Of a stretch of 25,905 nt of DNA, positions 15,224 to 21,732 are shown in pieces. The notes below the pieces were generated by a model. That model saw nothing but the letters and a program-made list of their open reading frames with translations. It was not told where the DNA came from and searched no databases. The stretch spans positions 1-25,905 of the forward strand of contig DASSKO010000210.1 of the NCBI GenBank assembly GCA_035690425.1, written 5' to 3'. This DNA is from DASSKO01 sp035690425 (GTDB lineage: Bacteria; Actinomycetota; Actinomycetes; Propionibacteriales; Nocardioidaceae). Both the position numbers and the translations under genes were made by a program. Every line of letters begins with the position of its first letter. The first letter of the stretch is position 1.

Positions 15224-15481
15224 TTAGGTGTTCCGGGCCTGGTCGGTGGCGTGCACGGCGAGGAGCGTGGCGCCGATGTCGCGCAGCCGGTCGAGGACGC
15301 CGTGGAGCTGTGCCTGGTCGGCGACTGTTCCGGTGAGGGTCGAAGTCCCGTCCTCGCCGTGGGTGAGGGTGAGCGCGCCCAGCCAGCTCGCCCAGTGGTC
15401 GTCGAGATGGCCGGCGACGCGGAACTCGTAGAGCATGCTGGTGCTGCTGCGCGCGCTGTTCTCGCTGGGGCCGGCGCTCAT
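15224..15481 (-). CDS. Small soluble protein of unknown function (85 residues)
   Basis: The core, LYEFRVAGHLDDHWASWLGALTLTH followed by DGTSTLTGTVADQAQLHGVLDRLRDIGATLLAVH, alternates strands and helices like a small ferredoxin-fold (ACT-like) domain. I recall similar short proteins in actinobacteria and Chloroflexi beside membrane proteins and regulators, without known function. The ATG at 15481 overlaps the stop of the DUF2306 gene (ATGA), and AGGAG lies eight bases upstream, so it is the last gene of the four-gene cassette. The stop TAA touches the GNAT remnant, so a rearrangement may have trimmed its end, but the domain looks complete. Confidence 0.75.
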   Translation of the reverse strand: MSAGPSENSARSSTSMLYEFRVAGHLDDHWASWLGALTLTHGEDGTSTLTGTVADQAQLHGVLDRLRDIGATLLAVHATDQARNT

Positions 15482-16179
15482 GACGGCGCTCCTGCGGGTG
15501 ACTGTGTGATGACCGGTGGCAGGCGGCGCCGGATCGGGCGGCGTCTGATCGCCAACTCGGCGACGGCGATGTTGATGGCCCACCCTGCCGCCTTGGCGAG
15601 GTCGCCTCGGAGTTCGCCGGTGCCGAAGATCGCGGCGCCGATGCCCTCGGTGAACGCCTGCGTTCCGGCGGCCAGGGCGATGGCGTAGGCCCGGATCATC
15701 CAGGCACGGTGGGCGACGATGTCGCCGCGACGTACGGCGGCGAACCCGAGGACGAGGCAGGCGATCATCGCGGAGCCGAACAGCAGGCGAAGGACGTAAA
15801 GCAGGTCCCCGGTGCCGGGCTTTCGCGCGTACAGCAAGGTCATCATCAGCGCAGAGCCGGCCACCAGCAGTCCGGCCAGGACCAGGGCGCGGCCGGCCCG
15901 ACGGTGCCAGGTCGGGTGGTGTCGGCGGATGCGCGGCACGAACTGGAACACTCCGACGAGGGCGTAGAGGGCGGCGCCGACGATGTGGACCACGACGGGT
16001 GCCGTGAACCCGGCGAACCGGTCATCGGCCGGCACCACCGCCGGACCACCCGCGAGCTGAACCAGACGGAAGGTTCCCGCGGCGAGCGGGATGGCGCTCA
16101 ACGCGATGAGCGCCACCGGCACCGTCCAGCATGCCTTCCCGGTGGTGCGGTGGGATGTCACCAGGGTGCGGCCGGTCAT
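15478..16179 (-). CDS. DUF2306 integral membrane protein
   Basis: This 233-residue protein has about six membrane segments. The recognisable DUF2306 pattern is HIVGAALYALVGVFQFVPRIRRHHPTWHRRAGR, with several His and Arg at the membrane edge, followed by GDIVAHRAWMIRAYAIALAAGTQAF, a His/Arg motif of the same family. The layout is reminiscent of haem-binding cytochrome b-type proteins, but the function is unknown. The ATG at 16179 overlaps the stop of the upstream gene (TCAT, 16176-16179), which fixes the start even though the nearest purine motif (GGCGAGG) is close. The gene is translationally coupled on both sides within the cassette. Confidence 0.82.
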   Translation of the reverse strand: MTGRTLVTSHRTTGKACWTVPVALIALSAIPLAAGTFRLVQLAGGPAVVPADDRFAGFTAPVVVHIVGAALYALVGVFQFVPRIRRHHPTWHRRAGRALVLAGLLVAGSALMMTLLYARKPGTGDLLYVLRLLFGSAMIACLVLGFAAVRRGDIVAHRAWMIRAYAIALAAGTQAFTEGIGAAIFGTGELRGDLAKAAGWAINIAVAELAIRRRPIRRRLPPVITQSPAGAPS

Positions 16180-16607
16180 CCTCGCCACCGGTCCCCGGTG
16201 GCGAGGAAGTAGCGCTGCCACGCGTACCGCCACGGGACGACCGCCAGGATGATGACGACCAACGAGCAGTTGAACATGATTCCGGCCGTGGCCGTGCCCA
16301 GGTCACCACTGGTCGCTCTGGGGAGGGCGACCAGGGAGAGCCAGAGGAGTTTCCAAGCCGACTCGAACAACAGCACCGGCAGCAGTTTCACCGGGTAGCG
16401 AAGGCCGAGCAGCGCCAGCAGTGACATTGCCGTCAGCAGGCAGAGAGTCACGCCCTCGTACAGCGGCAGAGTGGGAGCGTCAGGTAGGAGCGGCCACTTC
16501 ACCAACGCGAGTCCGCCACCCATCACGAGGTAGCCGACGCGCATCAGGTGCAGGCGGGTCAGCGACAGGTCGGAGGAGATGGTTGGCGTTGCAGTTGCGG
16601 TTGTCAT
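16176..16607 (-). CDS. Four-segment membrane protein, unknown function
   Basis: The 143-residue protein has hydrophobic segments near 20-42 (HLMRVGYLVMGGGLALVKWP), 48-66, 71-92 and 103-124, with a short Thr-rich N-terminus and a basic C-terminus (WRYAWQRYFLATGDRWRG). No named family is recognised. The ATG at 16607 has GGGAG seven bases upstream. It lies 13 bp after the preceding membrane gene, and its stop overlaps the DUF2306 start, so it belongs to the same transcript. Confidence 0.75.
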   Translation of the reverse strand: MTTATATPTISSDLSLTRLHLMRVGYLVMGGGLALVKWPLLPDAPTLPLYEGVTLCLLTAMSLLALLGLRYPVKLLPVLLFESAWKLLWLSLVALPRATSGDLGTATAGIMFNCSLVVIILAVVPWRYAWQRYFLATGDRWRG

Positions 16608-16620
16608 CGGGTTACTCCCG

Positions 16621-17310
16621 TCATTCCGCACCGGCGGTGGTGACGCGAGGGCCGGGGATCGCAGCCGGCCGAGTCGCGAGGTTCGTGCGGGCGGTGCTCC
16701 ACAGCGAGTAGCCAAGGGCGATCATCGCGATGCCGTTCGGGAAGGCCAGCAACCGGTAGAAGGCATCAGGCATCACCGAGAGCACCACGGTGACGACGCC
16801 ACCCACCGCGAGAAGCACGGCCGCCCAACGGGCGAGAACGCCTGCCCGGTACAGCGCGATGCCGAACACCAGGCCGCCGGCCAGGTAGGTGAGGTCCTGT
16901 GCCCGTAGCGCAATGCCCAGTGCCCCGAGGTCACCGGTGGGTGTGCCGCCGGTGGTCGCGGCGATGACGTCCTGGACGAATGCGGGGTCGGTCCGAGCGA
17001 TGGAGGGGAGGACGTAGGCCGCCAGGAAGACGCTGCTCATGATGAGGAGGTAGCCGGTCCCGAGCAGCAGGTAGCCGACGAGCCCCAGGAGTCCGTTCCG
17101 GCGGACCTGGCTCAGGTACATGCCGGTGATTCCGGCCAGCGCGAGCACGGCCATCAGGACCTTCAGGGAGTTGCGGATGACGACTTCGGAGGTGGTGATG
17201 GAGGCGGTGTCCAGGTGGGGATGGTTGATCTGGACGCCGATGAAGATCAGCCCAGCTGCCGCGGCAGAGATGCCGGCAGCCCGGGTGAGGCCGTTGGCGG
17301 TGATGGTCAT
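16621..17310 (-). CDS. Multi-pass membrane protein, first gene of the cassette
   Basis: This 229-residue protein has six or seven membrane segments. It begins MTITANGLTRAAGISAAAAG and later contains VVIRNSLKVLMAVLALAGITGMYLS and LTYLAGGLVFGIALYRAGVLARWAAVLLAVGG. The layout resembles DUF4386-like predicted membrane proteins, but I cannot confirm the family. The ATG at 17310 is preceded by AGGAG at six bases (17316-17320). That site lies in the right arm of a 9-bp inverted repeat, so translation may be controlled. It is the first gene after the MalT-type regulator, in the same direction with a 146-bp gap. Confidence 0.78.
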   Translation of the reverse strand: MTITANGLTRAAGISAAAAGLIFIGVQINHPHLDTASITTSEVVIRNSLKVLMAVLALAGITGMYLSQVRRNGLLGLVGYLLLGTGYLLIMSSVFLAAYVLPSIARTDPAFVQDVIAATTGGTPTGDLGALGIALRAQDLTYLAGGLVFGIALYRAGVLARWAAVLLAVGGVVTVVLSVMPDAFYRLLAFPNGIAMIALGYSLWSTARTNLATRPAAIPGPRVTTAGAE

Positions 17311-17314
17311 GACG

Positions 17315-17378
17315 GGCTCCTAGGGCCGGTGGGGCGGGTCCGGGCGGTGTGCCGGGACTGGCAAGGACGCTAGGAGCC
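17315..17378 (-). promoter_or_regulatory. Leader hairpin that could sequester the ribosome binding site of the membrane cassette
   Basis: On the minus strand, GGCTCCTAG (17378-17370) is perfectly complementary to CTAGGAGCC (17323-17315), which contains the AGGAG of the gene starting at 17310. If both lie on the mRNA, a 9-bp stem would cover the Shine-Dalgarno motif. The loop is 46 bases and GC-rich, and may fold further. Confidence 0.45.
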
Positions 17379-17391
17379 GGGGTGGTGACCA

Positions 17392-17424
17392 CACATCACC
17401 AAGCGATGTGATCGGGTTGGTGAT
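17392..17424. promoter_or_regulatory. Nested inverted repeats, candidate operator between the LuxR-type gene and the cassette
   Basis: ATCACCAA (17395-17402) and TTGGTGAT (17417-17424) form a perfect 8-bp inverted repeat with a 14-base spacer. Overlapping it, CACATC (17392-17397) and GATGTG (17405-17410) form a second repeat. The local sequence is visibly richer in A/T than its surroundings. The site lies just upstream of the membrane cassette and 33 bp after the regulator stop, as expected for a target of that regulator. Confidence 0.45.
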
Positions 17425-17456
17425 TCGGCACGACCGCGTACGACGTCCGGACCAGG

Positions 17457-20228
17457 TCAGAGGAGCCCGCGTTCTGCGGCGCGACGCACCGCTGCCCGAC
17501 GCGTGTTGACGTCGAGCTTGGTGAAGATGTGCTTGGTGTGGGTCCGCACCGTGTTGACCGACACGAACAGCTGCCGCGCGATGTCAGGAGCGCTCAATTC
17601 GGTAGCCAAGAGCCTCAGCACCTCCAGCTCCCGGTCGCTGAGCACCTCGCTGCCGGGCCCGGCACCAGACAGCGTGCGTGCAGCCAAGGGCCGGTCTTCG
17701 GTGTCCGACCCCGCCGTCGCCGCTTGCAGGAGCCGAGCCGCATGCTCGCCGGCCTCCGGCCGCCGCTTCGCCGCATGCAGCAGCTCCACCATCGGCGGGC
17801 CTTCGTCGAGGAACATCCGGACGTAACCGGCGGGGACACCGACCACGAGGGCGGTGGCGAGGTCGGCGAGTGCGCGGTCGAGGTCGGCGAGCGCATGGCG
17901 GGCGAGGGCCCGCACCAGATGTGCCTCGATCAGGCTGCCGCCGCGGCGGCCGTCCGTCGCGTCCTCGACGATGCGGTCGAGCAGGCCCCGGACATCGTCG
18001 AGCGGTTCCTGAGGGCGGTCGGCGCGGTGCTGGGCGATGAGGAGGCGGGCAAGGGTCAGTTGGTTGTACTCAGCGAGATAGCCGGGTGGATCGACGACGG
18101 TGACGCCGCACTCCGCAGCCCAGGCACGGGCATCCGCGAGCCGGCCCTGGGCGATGCGGACCCGAGCCTTGACGGCTGGAATGGGGTGCACGTCGGGAAA
18201 GAAGCCGTGCAGATACAGCGACTCGGCCTCGTCGAGCATGGCAGCAGCGCCGTCGAGGTCCCCGCGCGCTCGAAGCAAGCCGGCGCTGGCGAGGAACCAC
18301 CGGTGACGGTTCTCCAGCAGCGACCCGGCCTCGCCCAGCTCCTCCGCCGCCCGCAGGTGAGCAGCGACCGCCTCGAGGTCGCCCTGCTCGCGGAGCACTT
18401 CGGCCAGACCGACGTGCAGATCGCCGGTCGTGGCGAGCACCGGGCCAGGGTGGCGTTGTGCGGTGGCGAGCGCACGCTCGTACAGCCGCCGCGCTTCATC
18501 GGGACGTCCGCGTGCCAGCCACATCTCCCCGAGCACAACGGTCGCGCCGAGCGCGTCGGCGGAGTCGCCGGCCGCCCGGAAGCTGTCGACGGCCGCGGCG
18601 AACGTGTCCACGGCGGTGTCGAGGTCGCCGGTGGCCCAGGTGGCCAGAGCCAGGAACCCGGCGGCGCCGCCGCGGGCGAGATGGTCGTTGGGTCCGGCGA
18701 GCTCCATCGCGCGACCGGCGTGCGCGATCGTTCCGGCGGTGTCTCCGCGCGCCTGGGCAGCCGAGGCCCGGTACATCGCGATGGTGGCCGGTAGGGCACG
18801 CCTCTCGTGTTCGAGGGCACGAACGGCGCCAGCCCGCGGCCCGTCGGGCTCTATGGTCGCCAGCGCGGCCCGGGCCGGATGGTCGGCCTGGTCCGCGAGC
18901 GCGGTCTCAGCGGTGTCGAGCCAGGTGCTCATGGCGTCGAGGTCGCCTTCGGACAGCCGGGTCCAGGCCAGGAAGGCGCACAGCAGCGGTCGGCGTCGTA
19001 CGGCTTCGTCGGGGAGCTCGCGCAGCCACGCCCGCAGGGTCCGGTCCGCGCGCCGTTGGCGCAGGTCAGGGAGTGCGAGCGCGACCAGTTCGGCGGCGTG
19101 TTCGGTGTCTCCCCCGGCGACAGCGTGGGTGATGGCGTCGTCGAGGTTTCCGTGGTCGGTGTGCCAGCGGCTGGCGGCGCGGTGCAGGACCGGCAACCGG
19201 TCAGGGGCCTGAGCCTGCAGCCTGGCCTGTAGCGCGTCGGCGAACAGGTGATGGTAGCGGTACCAGCGGCGGTGATCGTCGAGTGGGACCAGGAAGAGGT
19301 TCGCCCGTTCGAGGCCCTCGAGCCGTTCTGCGCCGTTGTCGTCGCCGGACAACGCGTCGCACAGCGGGCCGGTCAGCTGGCCGAGGACGGACGTGTCGAG
19401 AAGGAACCTCCGGACGTGGTCAGGTTGGCTGCGCAGGACCTCGTCGACGAGATAGTCGAGGACGAACCGGTGGCTGCCGGTGAACGCCGCGACGAACTCA
19501 TCGACATCGGTGTGGTTCCGCATCGACAGCGCGGCCAGCTGCAGGCCAGCGGCCCAGCCCTCGGTGCGGCTCTCCAGCGCAGCCACGTGGGCGGGGTCGA
19601 GGTCGAGCCCCATCGCGCCGTTAAGGAACGCCTGGGCCTCGTCGGCGGTGAACCGCAGGTCAGCGGCGCGCAGCTCGAGGATCTCTCCGCGGGCGCGCAG
19701 CCGCGCCACGGGCAGCGGTGGGTCCGCCCTGGTGGTGACGGCGATGCATGCGTGGGCCGGCAGGTGGTCGACCAAGAACTTGACCGCCTCATGGACCTCC
19801 GGCGACTCGACGACGTGGTAGTCGTCGAGCGCAAGCACCGTCGGGCCGTCCAGGTCGTCGAGCTCGTTGAGCAGACTCGCCAAAGCCGCCTCCGGCGACA
19901 ACGGCCCGTCCGCCTCCAGCAGGGATGTCGCTTCGGCACCGACCTGCGGTGCGCTGGTCTGCAACGCCGCGACGACGTGGGTCAGGAACCGCCGAGGGTC
20001 GCTGTCCTCGGCATCGAGCGACAGCCACGCCACCCGGCAGCCAACCGCCCGCTGCCCGCTCAGCCACTGTGTGAGCAGGGTGGTCTTGCCGAACCCCGCC
20101 GGGGCGGCGACCAGGACGAGCCGCGGACTCACCCCTGATGACCCGGTGAGCTGGTCGGTGAGCCGGGGTCGGGGAACGACCTGCCGCCGAGGCGACGGGA
20201 TGTGGAGCTTCGTGCCCACTACAGGCAT
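17457..20228 (-). CDS. MalT-type (LAL) LuxR-family transcriptional regulator
   Basis: This 923-residue regulator has the large ATP-binding LuxR layout. An N-terminal STAND/AAA-like NTPase has Walker A at about 42-50 (APAGFGKTTL) and Walker B at about 128-133 (VLALDDYH). A linker contains RFVLDYLVDEVL and WYRYHHLFADALQ. A long TPR-like helical repeat region spans about 400-820, with many LARGRPDEARRLYERAL-type pairs. A C-terminal LuxR HTH spans about 860-923 (LSDRELEVLRLLATELS, then SVNTVRTHTKHIFTKLDV). In the family, inducer and ATP binding allow oligomerisation on promoters. The ATG at 20228 gives the usual MPVVGTKLHIPSPR start, although its ribosome site is weak; the frame is open further upstream without homology. 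The adjacent membrane cassette is the likely target. The ligand is unknown. Confidence 0.9.
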   Translation of the reverse strand: MPVVGTKLHIPSPRRQVVPRPRLTDQLTGSSGVSPRLVLVAAPAGFGKTTLLTQWLSGQRAVGCRVAWLSLDAEDSDPRRFLTHVVAALQTSAPQVGAEATSLLEADGPLSPEAALASLLNELDDLDGPTVLALDDYHVVESPEVHEAVKFLVDHLPAHACIAVTTRADPPLPVARLRARGEILELRAADLRFTADEAQAFLNGAMGLDLDPAHVAALESRTEGWAAGLQLAALSMRNHTDVDEFVAAFTGSHRFVLDYLVDEVLRSQPDHVRRFLLDTSVLGQLTGPLCDALSGDDNGAERLEGLERANLFLVPLDDHRRWYRYHHLFADALQARLQAQAPDRLPVLHRAASRWHTDHGNLDDAITHAVAGGDTEHAAELVALALPDLRQRRADRTLRAWLRELPDEAVRRRPLLCAFLAWTRLSEGDLDAMSTWLDTAETALADQADHPARAALATIEPDGPRAGAVRALEHERRALPATIAMYRASAAQARGDTAGTIAHAGRAMELAGPNDHLARGGAAGFLALATWATGDLDTAVDTFAAAVDSFRAAGDSADALGATVVLGEMWLARGRPDEARRLYERALATAQRHPGPVLATTGDLHVGLAEVLREQGDLEAVAAHLRAAEELGEAGSLLENRHRWFLASAGLLRARGDLDGAAAMLDEAESLYLHGFFPDVHPIPAVKARVRIAQGRLADARAWAAECGVTVVDPPGYLAEYNQLTLARLLIAQHRADRPQEPLDDVRGLLDRIVEDATDGRRGGSLIEAHLVRALARHALADLDRALADLATALVVGVPAGYVRMFLDEGPPMVELLHAAKRRPEAGEHAARLLQAATAGSDTEDRPLAARTLSGAGPGSEVLSDRELEVLRLLATELSAPDIARQLFVSVNTVRTHTKHIFTKLDVNTRRAAVRRAAERGLL

Positions 20229-20329
20229 CTGCCGAGGATAGGCGCGCGCCGCCCGCAGTCGCGCGGAAATGAGGTGCCCGGTGGCTCTGGGATGAGCCGG
20301 GTTAGCCAACGGGCAGCCCTGTGACTGCG

Positions 20330-20704
20330 TCAGGACAACTCTGGGTGTGTCACCAAGTCCTGGTAGAGCCCGAGCGGATTGCCGTCCGGGTCCGAGAAGT
20401 CGCACCACGCCACGACGCCAGGCAACTCACCGGTCTCGCTCACGGAGCATCCCATTGCAACGACCGCGTTGCGGACCCCGTTGATGTCCGCCACGCCGAA
20501 GCGGAGTCGACGCAGATTGACGGGCCGGATCCGGGTGGTGATCTGAAACCAGAATCCAGGATGCGCTTCGTACTCCTGGAAGTCATCGGCCGCCGCGAAG
20601 TCGGGTTCGTCGCCGAATAGCTCGTCGTAGAATGCACGGGCCCTGGCCAGGTCAGAAACACCGACCTGCAGGGTCACTCCTTGAAGCCGCTTGGGAAGGG
20701 TCAC
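20330..20704 (-). CDS. VOC/glyoxalase-fold protein
   Basis: The 124-residue protein has the paired beta-alpha-beta-beta-beta pattern of the vicinal oxygen chelate superfamily. The first half contains LQVGVSDLARARAFYDELFGDEPDF, and the second ends with CDFSDPDGNPLGLYQDL, the usual DPDGN turn followed by the strand that carries the metal-ligand Glu/Gln (here Gln). The first strand has Gln where many members have the first His. Members include dioxygenases, glyoxalases and drug-binding proteins, so no substrate is assigned. I choose the GTG at 20704 because GAGGA lies seven bases upstream; a GTG at 20734 has no ribosome site. Confidence 0.82.
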   Translation of the reverse strand: MTLPKRLQGVTLQVGVSDLARARAFYDELFGDEPDFAAADDFQEYEAHPGFWFQITTRIRPVNLRRLRFGVADINGVRNAVVAMGCSVSETGELPGVVAWCDFSDPDGNPLGLYQDLVTHPELS

Positions 20705-20779
20705 CTGGTCATCCTCGTGAGGTCGAGTCGCCACCGCAAGGCACGGTGTTTCGGTAAAGAGATGGCGAGCGGGACGGCG

Positions 20780-21595
20780 TCACTCGAAGTCCGTTCCACT
20801 GCTGGGTGGATCAGGCGGACGGGGCTTGGGGCGCCGACCGACCAGGTGGAAGACTCGGCTCAGCTGCCGGTAGGGATCCCGCATGCTCGCTTCGAGCTCG
20901 ACAGTTGCGACCGCCGCGACGTCGGTGCTCTCGGGCGGCAGGTCCATCCAGTCGGCGAACAGCCACACGCCGTACCACGCCTCCACATCCGCCCCGCTGC
21001 ATTCCAGTAGGGCAGACAGGCCGTCAACGGTGTCGCCACGGGTGCTGGCACCCAGCACGCCAACTTCGCCAGTGGCGTCGAAGGCGGCCAGTGCGTCGGC
21101 CCACCGGCGGTCCAGCGCGGGACGGACCGCCAGTGTGCGGGCGTTCAGCGCCATCACCGAGACGATCCCGCCGGGCTGCGTGCAGCGGCACAGGGCGCGG
21201 ACAAGCTGGTCGGGTCGCTCGATGTACATCAGCACGCCGTGGCACAGGACCGCCGAGAACCGTTGGCCGCCGGTCACCGCCTCGGCCTGCTCGCCGGGTG
21301 CCTGAATCAGCCGGAGGCGGTGCCGCACCTCCTCCGGCTCGGCGCTCAGGCGCTGCTCGGCCTTCTCGAGCATGGCCGGCGACGGATCCAAGACAGTGAC
21401 GTCGTACCCCAGCCGGGCCAGCGGCAACGACTGGTGCGCCGCGCCACCACCGACGTCGAGGACCGTCGCTGGCGGGTCGGGGAGGTGCCGCAGCAACTGA
21501 GCGTGGAGCACGAACGTTCGGACCTGCCCCTTGACCGAGGCGTATGCGCCCTCGATGAACGGGTCGGCCAACGCGGCCCAAGCGTCCTGCGGCAT
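20780..21595 (-). CDS. SAM-dependent methyltransferase, SmtA/CmoM-like
   Basis: This 271-residue class I methyltransferase has motif I at about 45-57 (VLDVGGGAAHQSLPLARLG), an acidic end of strand 2 (VTVLDPSP), motif IV-like FSAVLCHGVLMYIERPD and post-motif QPGGIVSVMALNA. The N-terminal YASVKGQVRTFVLHAQLL, the VWLFADWM segment and the terminal YRQLSRVFHLVGRRP match the layout of E. coli SmtA/CmoM, which methylates the cmo5U wobble modification of tRNA. Many actinobacterial proteins of this type are unassigned, so the tRNA role is only suggested. The ATG at 21595 is the first Met before the conserved region. The Pro-rich C-terminus is probably disordered. It lies downstream of dnaB, separated by a candidate terminator. 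Confidence 0.85.
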   Translation of the reverse strand: MPQDAWAALADPFIEGAYASVKGQVRTFVLHAQLLRHLPDPPATVLDVGGGAAHQSLPLARLGYDVTVLDPSPAMLEKAEQRLSAEPEEVRHRLRLIQAPGEQAEAVTGGQRFSAVLCHGVLMYIERPDQLVRALCRCTQPGGIVSVMALNARTLAVRPALDRRWADALAAFDATGEVGVLGASTRGDTVDGLSALLECSGADVEAWYGVWLFADWMDLPPESTDVAAVATVELEASMRDPYRQLSRVFHLVGRRPKPRPPDPPSSGTDFE

Positions 21596-21690
21596 GCACG
21601 CATCATCTCAGTCTGTGCCGGCTCGCAACCGGTTCCGATGGACGATCGCTCAAGGCGATGGTGTGAGTGGCCAGCGAATGCCGGCATGTA

Positions 21691-21720
21691 GTCCGGTTCT
21701 CATTTCGGCGCTCACCGGAC
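21691..21720 (-). terminator. Candidate rho-independent-like hairpin after dnaB
   Basis: GTCCGGT (21691-21697) and ACCGGAC (21714-21720) are a perfect 7-bp inverted repeat with a 16-base loop, 13 bp past the dnaB stop codon. No T-tract follows. A 10-bp palindrome, ATGCCGGCAT, lies next to it at 21678-21687. Position supports a dnaB terminator. Confidence 0.45.
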
Positions 21721-21732
21721 AAGACAGGACAG

